From Gammaproteobacteria bacterium (GTDB lineage: Bacteria; Pseudomonadota; Gammaproteobacteria; JAKDMP01), in assembly GCA_027018875.1 (NCBI GenBank), contig JALUYA010000009.1, forward strand, positions 34,019 to 98,018: a DNA stretch of 64,000 nt. Reading direction: 5' to 3'. The notes beneath the pieces were generated by a model. It saw only the letters and a list, made by a program, of their open reading frames with translations. It did not search any database and had not been told where the DNA came from. Both the position numbers and the translations under genes were made by a program. This document shows, one piece after another, positions 26,662 through 35,322 of this stretch. Positions within the stretch are counted from its first letter, which is position 1, and every line of letters starts with the position of its first letter.

Positions 26662-26928
26662 TCAATCCTCTGGTTCAAAGGGGTGGGGGACGGCCTGTAC
26701 AGAGTTCGTCAGCAGAATTTCGATCCGTTGCTCGGCGCGTTTCAGGGCGGCTTCGCAACGGCGGAGCAAAATGGTTCCCGTCTCAAACTGCTTAAGAGCG
26801 GCCTCCAGCGGTATATCCCCCTGTTCAAGGGTCCGTACGCAGTTTTCCAGTGCCGAAAGATCCGCTTCGAAACCGGTTGCGGCCTCCGAGGAAGAGGCAC
26901 TATTTGATTCAGTTTTCCGGTCGGGCAT
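26662..26928 (-). CDS. xseB: Exodeoxyribonuclease VII small subunit
   Basis: An 88-residue helical protein: FEADLSALENCVRTLEQGDIPLEAALKQFETGTILLRRCEAALKRAEQRIEIL is the complete XseB signature. It partners XseA, absent from the window, in degrading single-stranded DNA. About 18 Ser/Glu-rich N-terminal residues are extra. A good promoter lies 36-63 bp upstream, with the IS element starting just beyond it. Confidence 0.94.
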   Translation of the reverse strand: MPDRKTESNSASSSEAATGFEADLSALENCVRTLEQGDIPLEAALKQFETGTILLRRCEAALKRAEQRIEILLTNSVQAVPHPFEPED

Positions 26929-26963
26929 GGGCAGATAAAAAGTTGGTGTTTATGGCGATGCAC

Positions 26964-26991
26964 ACTATACGCTGCGAGCCATGGGAGTCAA
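26964..26991 (-). promoter_or_regulatory. Promoter of xseB-ispA
   Basis: TTGACT, 16 bp, TATAGT on the minus strand, 5/6 matches in each box. The left end of the IS lies only 11 bp upstream of the -35. Confidence 0.65.
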
Positions 26992-27032
26992 TACCTCGGG
27001 GCACTGCTATCCCGTTAACGAACAAATAAGGA

Positions 27033-27103
27033 GGCCTGATTCAGCCGTAATTGGTACAATGAGTTTGACGATAACTTGTTGAACCAGATAGGAGAATCAG
27101 GCC
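27033..27103 (+). promoter_or_regulatory. Inverted repeat covering the transposase ribosome site
   Basis: GGCCTGATTC (27033-27042) and GAATCAGGCC (27094-27103) are perfect 10-bp inverted repeats. The second arm contains most of the GGAGAATC ribosome site and abuts the ATG at 27104. RNA entering from outside would fold this stem and block translation; RNA starting within the loop would not. TACAAT at 27055-27060 is a possible internal -10. Confidence 0.55.
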
Positions 27104-28255
27104 ATGGCTCATTGTAATACAATCTTCTCCCAAATACTAAAACTCGTGCCGAGACATGAATTCGAGACCCTTGCAAAACGGCACCATTCGGGGCGTTCTT
27201 TCCGCACCGCCTCGCGCTGGTCGCAGTTTGTGGCCCTGGCCATGGCCCAACTGGCCGGGCGGAACAGCTTGCGCGATATTGTTGAGAATATTTCCGCGCA
27301 GGCCCACCGCCTTTATCATCTGGGGAGTACAAAATTGTCTCGATCCAATTTATCCCGCATCAACGACGGGAAGCCATATGCGCTGTACGAAGCCTTATTT
27401 GGAAAGCTGTTGAGTCGCTGCCAGGGTGTCGTACCCGGGCATACTTTCCGCTTCAAAAGCCCGCTGTATTCGCTGGATGCCTCGACGATTGACTTATGTC
27501 TGTCGGTTTTTCCCTGGGCGGATTTCCGAACCACGAAAGGCGCTATAAAACTCCATGTTGGGCTGAACCATGCCGGGTACTTGCCCGAGTTTGTAACCGT
27601 AACAGAAGGCAAGAAACCCGATGTGACGGTGGGTCGCACGCTGGAATTCCCCAAGGGCAGCATGGTTGCGATTGATAGGGGCTACAACGACTACGGCTGG
27701 TATAAGCAACTGACAGAGAAAGGGATATCCTTTGTCACCCGACTGAAAACCAATGCAACATATCGCCCGGTAAGTCGCCGACCCGTCTTGAAAAGCAAGG
27801 GCTTGATTTGCGATCAAACCATCGAGTTCACCGGGACTCAAACCGCAAAGAAGTGCCCCGTTCAGTTACGTCGCATCGGTTATCGGGATGCGGAAACCGG
27901 GAAGCGTTATGTGTTTCTGACCAACCACTTCAAGCTATCGGCCAGAACCATTGCCGATATTTACCAGGCAAGATGGCAGGTCGAACTGTTTTTCAAATGG
28001 ATTAAACAAAATCTGAAGATCAAATCGTTTGTGGGTACAAGCAAGAATGCGGTCATGACCCAGATCTGGATTGCCTTGTGTGTGTACTTGCTGCTGGCCT
28101 TTCTCAAGTTCCAGTCGAAGCTGCAGAAAAGCACGCAACAAATCTTACGATTATTGCATCTCAATCTGTTTGAAAAACGGGACTTGATGGCGTTGCTTCG
28201 AGGCGAGCTGCCTGGCGATATTCAATCCAACGTCAACCAGATGGCTTTGCCGTGA
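27104..28255 (+). CDS. IS4-family transposase
   Basis: A 383-residue DDE transposase. The N-terminal region (residues 1-100) is the DUF4372-like DNA-binding part. Catalytic residues lie in SLDASTIDLCLS (first Asp), MVAIDRGYNDYGWY (second Asp) and YQARWQVELFFKWIKQN, which is an exact Y-(2)-R-(3)-E-(6)-K signature of the IS4 family. The frame is open to the end, so the enzyme may be active. Lys-rich composition and lower GC than the neighbours agree with a mobile gene. Confidence 0.95.
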   Translation: MAHCNTIFSQILKLVPRHEFETLAKRHHSGRSFRTASRWSQFVALAMAQLAGRNSLRDIVENISAQAHRLYHLGSTKLSRSNLSRINDGKPYALYEALFGKLLSRCQGVVPGHTFRFKSPLYSLDASTIDLCLSVFPWADFRTTKGAIKLHVGLNHAGYLPEFVTVTEGKKPDVTVGRTLEFPKGSMVAIDRGYNDYGWYKQLTEKGISFVTRLKTNATYRPVSRRPVLKSKGLICDQTIEFTGTQTAKKCPVQLRRIGYRDAETGKRYVFLTNHFKLSARTIADIYQARWQVELFFKWIKQNLKIKSFVGTSKNAVMTQIWIALCVYLLLAFLKFQSKLQKSTQQILRLLHLNLFEKRDLMALLRGELPGDIQSNVNQMALP

Positions 28256-28301
28256 AAGTTAGCGGGACAGCAGTAATCATGCATAAAACAATCGAGCCCC
28301 A

Positions 28302-28349
28302 ATGAACAAGCGGCAGTTCATCGAATCGCAGGGTGCGACATCTCGCAAT
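28302..28349 (+). pseudogene. Possible N-terminal stub of an HNH-type nuclease gene
   Basis: ATG at 28302 reads MNKRQFIESQGATSRN, which resembles the start of a family of small HNH endonucleases (MNKxxFIExxGATCxNW..). Homology by eye ends there; the frame then runs into the tetR gene on the other strand. It sits 28 bp beyond the IS right end, so a deletion at the IS could have removed the rest. Weak evidence from 16 residues. Confidence 0.25.
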
Positions 28350-28382
28350 GCCCAGATAGCGGCGTTCCTCGGGACGAAGCCG

Positions 28383-29009
28383 CTATTTACGGGGGCGGGC
28401 TCCATCGAGGAAGATCCGCACCGCCGACTTCACATAACGTCGGCGCTCATCCGCACCGGGAGACGGCCCGATTCCGAGCAGGCGGCGCAGCCGCAAATGC
28501 CCTATGAGCATGGTGGTAAACTGCTCGGATGCGATCCGGGGGTTATCTAATTCCAAACGCCGGGCACGAACCTGAATCCGCAGGTACTCGGCAATAATCG
28601 TTACGATCCGGTTGGGACCGAAGCTATAGAATTCGTTGGCGGTTTGCGGAGATCTGCGCCCCTCGGAATGCATCAGGCGGTGCAGTTCCATGGTTTCTTC
28701 GTTCAGCATGATATCGAGAATTTGTTGCCCGATGCGGGTCAGTACCGCCTCCGGAGAGGCCTCGAGGTCTGTCATGTCCAGCTCGAAGGTCAGGCTGAGC
28801 CGCCGGGTGCTTTCCCTCACCAGTTCGCGAAATAACTTTTCCTTGCAACCGAAGTGGTTATACACGGTCTGCTTGGATACCCCGGCCTCTTGAGCAATGC
28901 TTTCCATGCTGGCGCAGGCATAGTGTTCCCGCAGGAATACCCGGCGGGCCGCGGCCAGGATCTGTGGGCGTTTTTCGCTGGAAGGAGCAGTGTGGGCTAC
29001 ATCATTCAT
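28383..29009 (-). CDS. TetR-family transcriptional regulator
   Basis: A 208-residue repressor-type regulator. The N-terminal helix-turn-helix is clear: RRVFLREHYACASMESIAQEAGVSKQTVYNHFGCKEKLFRELV. The ligand domain (about 70-200) is of the AefR/TetR_C type with no readable ligand. Its ATG overlaps the tolC stop by four bases, so it is made from the tolC transcript. A perfect 19-bp palindrome at the tolC promoter is the obvious binding site, which would make the unit self-regulating. Confidence 0.9.
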   Translation of the reverse strand: MNDVAHTAPSSEKRPQILAAARRVFLREHYACASMESIAQEAGVSKQTVYNHFGCKEKLFRELVRESTRRLSLTFELDMTDLEASPEAVLTRIGQQILDIMLNEETMELHRLMHSEGRRSPQTANEFYSFGPNRIVTIIAEYLRIQVRARRLELDNPRIASEQFTTMLIGHLRLRRLLGIGPSPGADERRRYVKSAVRIFLDGARPRK

Positions 29010-30334
29010 GGTTTATTCGGAAGGCTGGCCTCCGCTGGAGGAAGGTTTAATGTTTGGGCGGAAAGCCGTCCACTGGCTGCGAGCAGCGCATAACCGGTGC
29101 GGATACGCTTGGCGCGGGCCCGGATCAAGGCGAGGCGGGCGTTGCGTAATTCTTGCTCGGCATTGAGAACCTCGAGCAGGGTGCGTTCCCCGTGGCGATG
29201 TGCCTGCTCAACCCCCAGGTAGGCGATCCGTGCAGCCTCGACCTGGGACCGAAAGGCCATCACGGTGGCAAGGGTTCCGGTGTAGTTTTGCCATGCCGAC
29301 ACCGCTCGATTGACGGCGCTGCGCCGAGCGTTTTCTATCTCCAGCCGAGCCGCCCGTGCGCGGTGCCGGGCGGCTGCGGATTGGGCCCAGTGCGCTCCGC
29401 CTTCCCAGATGGGGACGCTGAGTCGGATACCGATAACCCGATTTTCCACTATGCTGAAACCGTACTGGGGATCGCTCTCGCGGTTGACTTCGGCGTAGAG
29501 ATCGAGCGCGGGGCGCAGGTTTGCGTTGACGACGTTGACCCGGTCGGCGGCGGCCTGGGCTTGGAAACGTGCGGCGACAACCGGGTAATTTTCCGTGGCC
29601 AGGGTTTCGGCTTGATGTAGATTGGTAGGCAAGCCCGGAATTCCGGTGGGCAGCTCGAGGATTCCCGGGTATTGGCCGACGATGGCGCGGTAATCGGCAC
29701 GGGCTTGTGCCAGTCCGCTGACGGCCGCGATGCGGCTGGCAATTGCCCCTTCGAGTCGGGCCTGGGCCTGGGCAACATCGGTGCGGGTTCCCTCGCCATG
29801 GCGGAGCGAGTCCCGCGCCGCCTTGAGGTGGTGCTCAAGCACGCGGATATTGTCGGTTTGAACTTTCAGGGCAGCCTTGGCCTCCACGACGCCGAGGTAA
29901 GCGCCTACGGTCCGCAAAAGGATTTTCGATTCCAGCGCCCGGGTCGAGGCATGCAGTGCCGACGCGGCGTTTTCAGCAACGGAAACACGCGCCGAAAGGC
30001 TGCCGCCCGCATATAGGGGCTGATCAACACGCAGGGCAATCCGGCTCTGATTGAGAATCGCGCTGAAATTCGATGGTCGGGGAAAAAAGGTTATGGTTCC
30101 AGAAGTATTATCCCGCGATAAACCGCCGACCAGGGAAAGTTTTGGGTACCAGCCGCTTTTGGCGGCCTGGATGTCGCTTTGCGTCGCGCTTTCGTTGGCC
30201 CGTGCGGCCTCCAGCAGTGGATTGTGTAGATAGGTGTAAGCGAGGGCGGCTTGCAGTGATTCGGCTTGTGCTGCGCCACTCAGCAGGGCAAGGCATGGCC
30301 CAAGCAATAGAAGAACAGAGAATTTTAGGCGCAT
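29006..30334 (-). CDS. TolC-family outer membrane efflux protein
   Basis: A 442-residue outer membrane channel. A signal peptide (MRLKFSVLLLLGPCLALLSGAAQA) is followed by two OEP repeats: SLQAALAYTYLHNPLLEAARANESATQSDIQAAKSGWYPKLSL opens the first, and QAAADRVNVVNANLRPALDLYAEVNRESDP lies in the second; GERTLLEVLNAEQELRNARLALIRARAKRIRTGYALLAASGRL is the typical TolC end. It should form the outer exit of a type I or RND efflux system, but no pump or adaptor gene is next to it. The start follows a promoter with an overlapping palindromic operator. Confidence 0.93.
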   Translation of the reverse strand: MRLKFSVLLLLGPCLALLSGAAQAESLQAALAYTYLHNPLLEAARANESATQSDIQAAKSGWYPKLSLVGGLSRDNTSGTITFFPRPSNFSAILNQSRIALRVDQPLYAGGSLSARVSVAENAASALHASTRALESKILLRTVGAYLGVVEAKAALKVQTDNIRVLEHHLKAARDSLRHGEGTRTDVAQAQARLEGAIASRIAAVSGLAQARADYRAIVGQYPGILELPTGIPGLPTNLHQAETLATENYPVVAARFQAQAAADRVNVVNANLRPALDLYAEVNRESDPQYGFSIVENRVIGIRLSVPIWEGGAHWAQSAAARHRARAARLEIENARRSAVNRAVSAWQNYTGTLATVMAFRSQVEAARIAYLGVEQAHRHGERTLLEVLNAEQELRNARLALIRARAKRIRTGYALLAASGRLSAQTLNLPPAEASLPNKP

Positions 30335-30345
30335 GGAGATACCTT

Positions 30346-30364
30346 GGACTAGACAGTCTAGTCC
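30346..30364. promoter_or_regulatory. Palindromic operator at the tolC-tetR promoter
   Basis: GGACTAGACAGTCTAGTCC: two perfect 9-bp arms around one base. It sits directly after the -10 and covers the expected start point, the normal place for a TetR-family repressor site. Confidence 0.75.
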
Positions 30365-30393
30365 ATTCTAGCCTTCCTCCCGGTACGAATCAA
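30365..30393 (-). promoter_or_regulatory. Promoter of tolC-tetR
   Basis: TTGATT, 17 bp, TAGAAT on the minus strand. Transcription would begin within the adjacent palindrome, giving a leader of about 25 nt. Confidence 0.65.
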
Positions 30394-30528
30394 GATCAGG
30401 ATATCGATCCAAGGAGCAAATACATACCTGCGCCAGCCCCCCCCCCGGTATTTGGGCAAAGCGGCCTGTAGTGGGGTGCATATTATTGCGCCCGGGGGCT
30501 TGAGCGGCTAATATTGCGGGACTTTAAC

Positions 30529-30557
30529 TTGACTTGCCCGGCGATGATAGATAAAAT
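30529..30557 (+). promoter_or_regulatory. Promoter of rplU-rpmA
   Basis: TTGACT, 17 bp, TAAAAT, followed by an AT-rich stretch. It lies inside the ORF-track version of rplU (30514 start), which shows that the longer start is wrong. Confidence 0.7.
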
Positions 30558-30588
30558 TTTCTATTCTCTTGTGAAATATATGAAAGTT

Positions 30589-30906
30589 ATGTACGCGGTT
30601 ATCGTATCGGGTGGCAAGCAGTACCCGGTTACCCCAGGTGAAGTTATTCGGCTTGAAAAACTGTCCCCCTCCGAGGGTAATGCGGTTGAATTCGATCGGG
30701 TGGCGCTCGTAGCGCAAGATGATGGCCAAGTTCTGGTAGGTACTCCCTGGGTTGAAGGAGGGCGGGTTCGTGGCGAAATTGTGGCGCAGGGGCGGGGGAA
30801 GAAAATTCATATAATCAAATTTCATCGACGGAAAAATTATCGCCGTCATCAGGGGCATCGCCAGGCCTATACCGAAGTCAGAATCAATGAGATTCTAGCC
30901 AAGTAA
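30589..30906 (+). CDS. rplU: 50S ribosomal protein L21
   Basis: From the ATG at 30589 ([14 protein letters not shown]) the protein is 105 residues, as usual for L21. Family motifs: the N-terminal [60 protein letters not shown], which binds 23S rRNA. An in-frame ATG three codons earlier is also possible. It is followed 20 bp later by rpmA, the conserved L21-L27 pair. Confidence 0.97.
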   Translation: MYAVIVSGGKQYPVTPGEVIRLEKLSPSEGNAVEFDRVALVAQDDGQVLVGTPWVEGGRVRGEIVAQGRGKKIHIIKFHRRKNYRRHQGHRQAYTEVRINEILAK

Positions 30907-30926
30907 TCGCAGCGGAGAGTGTAACT

Positions 30927-31184
30927 ATGGCACATAAGAAAGCAGGTGGAAGTTCACGCAACGGCCGCGATTCGGAGTCCAAGCGCCTAGGGGTCAAACG
31001 CTATGGCGGTGAGCGGGTCGACGCCGGAGCGATCATTGTGCGTCAGCGTGGTACTCATTTCCACCCCGGTGAAAATATGGGTTTGGGGCGCGACCATACC
31101 CTGTTTGCGCGTGCTCCCGGACGAGTTGAGTTCAGGGTTCGGGGGCCACATGGGCGCAAATTTGTTTCTATCCTTACAGACTAA
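30927..31184 (+). CDS. rpmA: 50S ribosomal protein L27
   Basis: 85 residues. [29 protein letters not shown] is the conserved N-terminus that reaches the peptidyl transferase centre, and [26 protein letters not shown] the core. No N-terminal extension is present, so no Prp-type cleavage is needed. An intrinsic terminator follows before obgE. Confidence 0.98.
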   Translation: MAHKKAGGSSRNGRDSESKRLGVKRYGGERVDAGAIIVRQRGTHFHPGENMGLGRDHTLFARAPGRVEFRVRGPHGRKFVSILTD

Positions 31185-31212
31185 TAATTTTCTTAATTTG
31201 CGTGTGTGTAAG

Positions 31213-31240
31213 ACCCCGGTACTGCCGGGGTTTTCTTTTT
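31213..31240 (+). terminator. Intrinsic terminator after rpmA
   Basis: ACCCCGG-TACTG-CCGGGGT followed by TTTCTTTTT: a 7-bp stem, 5-base loop and T-rich tail, ending 22 bp before obgE. Part of the transcript probably reads on into obgE. Confidence 0.85.
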
Positions 31241-31247
31241 CCGGTAA

Positions 31248-32291
<1,044 letters not shown>

Positions 32292-32299
32292 ATTTTTCC

Positions 32300-32572
32300 T
32301 TAGACCTTATCGGTCAATTGCTTGATTTGCGCGTTGAGACGATGCTTGTAGCGGGCTGCGGTATTCCTGTGCAGCAGGCCTTTAGTGACCATGCTGTCGA
32401 TTTTAGGTACGGCAGCCTGAAATGCGGCTTGTGCCGCCGGGACGTCGGCACTTGCAGTGGCTTTATTCACCTTTTTGATCGATGTGCGAAGGCGTGAACG
32501 CAGGGTCTGATTGTGTTGGCGACGGTTTTCCGCCTGTCGCGCACGTTTTCGTGCCTGTGGCGTGTTGGCCAA
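32300..32572 (-). CDS. rpsT: 30S ribosomal protein S20, TTG start
   Basis: The ORF track starts at 32707, but the S20 sequence begins at ANTPQARKRARQAENRRQHNQTLRS, immediately after a TTG at 32572 with TTTTGGAGAG eight to ten bases before. That gives 90 residues, the usual size. E. coli rpsT also starts with UUG, and its start is involved in autogenous control. The rest (TSIKKVNKA, KGLLHRNTAARYKHRLNAQIKQL) is standard. It is divergent from murJ and its stop is 8 bp from the convergent obgE stop. Confidence 0.95.
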   Translation of the reverse strand: MANTPQARKRARQAENRRQHNQTLRSRLRTSIKKVNKATASADVPAAQAAFQAAVPKIDSMVTKGLLHRNTAARYKHRLNAQIKQLTDKV

Positions 32573-32651
32573 GAGGACTCTCCAAAAGAATAAAAATAAC
32601 CGTAATAGTATGCCTCGAATTGGGTTTAGACTCAAGGGCACGGAGATTTGA

Positions 32652-34229
32652 GTGGCGCTGAAACGCGGCTTGGCGACTAACCTGTCCACCGTCGGTGGCT
32701 TTACCATGCTGTCGCGGCTGCTGGGTTTTGCCCGTGACGTGATTTTCGCAACCTATTTCGGCGCCGGATTTGGCATGGATGCTTTTCTAGTGGCGTTCAA
32801 GATCCCCAATTTCGGTCGCCGCCTGTTTGCCGAGGGGGCCTTTTCGCAGGCCTTCGTGCCGGTATTGTCCGAATACCGGGCGCGGCAAGACAAGCAAGAG
32901 GTACGGGCCTTGATCGCGCAGACCGAGGGGGCCTTGGGGCTAGCCTTGATGTTATTGGTCGGGTTGGGGGTGTTGGCCGCGCCGTTATTCGTGTGGGTTT
33001 TTGCCCCCGGGTTTCATACCGACCCGGCAAAGTTTGGATTGACCGCGAATTTATTGCGGCTGACCTTCGCCTATCTCCTGTTTGTTTCCCTGTTGGCATT
33101 GGCTGCGGGAGTATTGAATACTTACGGGCGCTTCGGCACGCCGGCCTTTGCTCCCGTACTCCTCAATGTGGCCTTTATCGTGTCGGCCTGGATCGTGGCG
33201 CCTCACCTGAATCAGCCGGTATATGCGCTCGCCGGTGCCGTATTGGTTGCGGGAGCGCTGCAACTCTTGCTTCAACTCCCTTCTTTGTATCGGCTGGGTT
33301 TACTCGTGTGGCCCCGGTTACGCTGGCATGATCCGGGGGTACGACGTGTCTTTCGCCTGATGCTTCCGGTGGCCTTCGGAGCCTCGGTAACGCAGGTCAA
33401 TCTCCTGGTCGACACGCTGATCGCCTCGTTCCTGGCCGGGGGAAGCGTGAGTTGGCTGTATTATTCCGACCGGCTGATGGAATTCCCCTTGGGGGTGTTT
33501 GCCGTGGCTCTGGGAACGGTGATTTTGCCGGGCCTTGCCCGTTATCATGCACGGGGGCAACTCCGGGATTATTCGGCACTGCTGGAGCGGGCGCTGCGCT
33601 TGACTCTGTTTGCCATGCCGGCCGCAGCGGCGGGCCTTGCGGCACTTTCCGGGCCGATTGTGGCAACGCTTTTCGGGTATGATCGCTTTACCCCCTATGA
33701 TGTGATGATGACCCGGGCGAGTCTTGTTGCTTATGCGTTGGGGTTGACCGCTTTTTCCTTGATTAAAGTATTCGCACCGGCCTATTTTGCGCGCCAGGAT
33801 ACGCGTACCCCCGTCCGGGCGGGAATCGTTGCGGTCGCGGTGAACCTGGTCCTCAATGTGGCTTTAGTCGTGCCCTGGGCGCTACGAGGTGGCCCGGCTC
33901 CCCATGCCGGGTTGGCATTGGCCACCTCGATCGCAGCAGGAGTAAACGCGTTGCTACTGTGGCGCGGTTTACGCCGCCGGAGTATATACCATCCCCGGCC
34001 AGGCTGGGGTCCGTTCGCTGTACGTGTCTCCCTGGCAACGGTGGTTATGGGACTGGGGCTCTGGTTGGCGGCGGGCTCGATGCAACACTGGATCGCCTGG
34101 TCTGCCTGGGAGCGGATCGGGCATCTGGTGCTATTGATCGTAGGAGGCGTGTTGGGATATCTCTTTACTCTTGGCCTGTTGGGTGGACGTCCCCGGCATT
34201 TCGGACTGAATCGGCATGAACCCGTATAA
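32652..34229 (+). CDS. murJ: Lipid II flippase MurJ
   Basis: A 525-residue MOP-superfamily protein with about 14 hydrophobic segments, moving lipid II to the periplasmic face. The family start NLSTVGGFTMLSRLLGFARDVIFATYFGAGFGMDAFLVAFKIPNFGRRLFAEGAFSQAFVPVLSEY is unmistakable and carries the central-cavity arginines. SWLYYSDRLMEFPLGVFAVALGTVILPGLAR is the second signature. The start is GTG with GGAGA upstream. It leads the murJ-ribF-ileS-lspA group. Confidence 0.97.
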   Translation: MALKRGLATNLSTVGGFTMLSRLLGFARDVIFATYFGAGFGMDAFLVAFKIPNFGRRLFAEGAFSQAFVPVLSEYRARQDKQEVRALIAQTEGALGLALMLLVGLGVLAAPLFVWVFAPGFHTDPAKFGLTANLLRLTFAYLLFVSLLALAAGVLNTYGRFGTPAFAPVLLNVAFIVSAWIVAPHLNQPVYALAGAVLVAGALQLLLQLPSLYRLGLLVWPRLRWHDPGVRRVFRLMLPVAFGASVTQVNLLVDTLIASFLAGGSVSWLYYSDRLMEFPLGVFAVALGTVILPGLARYHARGQLRDYSALLERALRLTLFAMPAAAAGLAALSGPIVATLFGYDRFTPYDVMMTRASLVAYALGLTAFSLIKVFAPAYFARQDTRTPVRAGIVAVAVNLVLNVALVVPWALRGGPAPHAGLALATSIAAGVNALLLWRGLRRRSIYHPRPGWGPFAVRVSLATVVMGLGLWLAAGSMQHWIAWSAWERIGHLVLLIVGGVLGYLFTLGLLGGRPRHFGLNRHEPV

Positions 34230-34250
34230 TTTAAAGTTTGAGGATAAGCG

Positions 34251-35237
34251 ATGCGGCTGATCCGCGGGCAAGCCGGCCGGGCGGCGGTTCCGGGCGGCGC
34301 GGTTGTTACCATAGGCAAGTTTGATGGCCTGCACCGGGGCCACCGGATGCTGATTGCCGCGGCCGGGCGTGAGGCCCGACGGCGCCGGTTGCCACTCGTG
34401 CTGCTAAGTTTCGAACCGCAGCCCGAGGAATTTTTCGGTGGCCGATTGCCACGCCTGTCCCGCTTTGTGACCAAGTGGCGTTTGGTGGAAGAGACCGGGC
34501 AAGTGCAAATATTTGCTTGCCTGCGATTCGATCGGAATCTGGCTAGGCAGAAGGCGGAGGATTTTGTGCACCATGTCCTGGTTGAAGGGTTGCAGGCCCG
34601 CGGGGTGGTCGTCGGGGAGGGTTTTCGATTTGGTGCCGAGCGGCGAGGTGATATCGCTCTTTTGCAGCGATTGGGCCGAGTCCACGGCTTTACGGTAAAG
34701 GCCGTGGCCCCCGTGGTCCTGGCAGGTTCACGGGTGTCGAGTTCCCGGGTGCGACAGGCGTTGTTCGCCCACCGGTTTGACGAGGTTTACCGGCTTCTCG
34801 GGCGGCCTTATCGCCTTTATGGGCGGGTAATACGGGGCGACCAGATAGGGAAAACCTTGGGGTTTCCCACCGCGAACATGGCCTTGGGGCGGCGACCGCC
34901 ACCGCTTGCGGGCATCTATGTGGTGCGGGTCGAGGGCATGCCCGGGGGACTTCGCCACGGACTTGCCAATGTGGGGACGCGCCCGACGTTGGGAGTGAAG
35001 GGCAGGCGTCTGCTCGAGGTCTATTTGCCCCGCTGGCGGGGGCCGCTTTACGGCGACTTGCTGGGTGTGGATTTTCTTACCCACCTGCGGCCCGAGACCA
35101 ATTTTAGGGGTTTGAGCCCACTGGTTGATGCCATGCGAGAAGATGAACGCCGGGGGGCCCGGTGGCTTGCCGAGCACAATCTGGCGTGGGGGACACCGGT
35201 TGCCGAGGGGCAGGAGCAGAGGTCACAAAATGCGTAA
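34251..35237 (+). CDS. ribF: Bifunctional riboflavin kinase / FAD synthetase
   Basis: 328 residues. The N-terminal adenylyltransferase has TIGKFDGLHRGHRMLI (the T/HxGH-type nucleotide site) and VVGEGFRFGAERRGD; SSSRVRQAL is the ISSTxIR-like block. The kinase domain starts near 180 with RPYRLYGRVIRGDQIGKTLGFPTANM, whose PTAN motif binds Mg-ATP and flavin. It converts riboflavin to FMN and FAD. GAGGATAAGCG precedes the ATG. Conserved position between murJ and ileS. Confidence 0.96.
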   Translation: MRLIRGQAGRAAVPGGAVVTIGKFDGLHRGHRMLIAAAGREARRRRLPLVLLSFEPQPEEFFGGRLPRLSRFVTKWRLVEETGQVQIFACLRFDRNLARQKAEDFVHHVLVEGLQARGVVVGEGFRFGAERRGDIALLQRLGRVHGFTVKAVAPVVLAGSRVSSSRVRQALFAHRFDEVYRLLGRPYRLYGRVIRGDQIGKTLGFPTANMALGRRPPPLAGIYVVRVEGMPGGLRHGLANVGTRPTLGVKGRRLLEVYLPRWRGPLYGDLLGVDFLTHLRPETNFRGLSPLVDAMREDERRGARWLAEHNLAWGTPVAEGQEQRSQNA

Positions 35238-35322
35238 TATGCCAATCCAGGTACGAGCGATATGGAAATACGGCGGAGTATGAGAATGCCAGGGTTCAAC
35301 AGTCAAACAGCGGGACAGGCGG

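Larger units (their letters stand above)
27003..28274 (+). mobile_element. IS4-family insertion sequence
   Basis: About 1272 bp with imperfect terminal inverted repeats ACTGCTATCCCGTTAAC (left) and ACTGCTGTCCCGCTAAC (right, read inward), 15 of 17 identical. It holds one intact transposase gene. I see no target duplication: the left flank ends CTCGGGGC and the right begins AATCATGC. That fits either an old insertion, a deletion beside the element, or slightly different true ends. Confidence 0.85.

Noticed and set aside
30508-30858. 116-residue minus-strand ORF
   Set aside because: Antisense to rplU, whose identity and promoter are clear.
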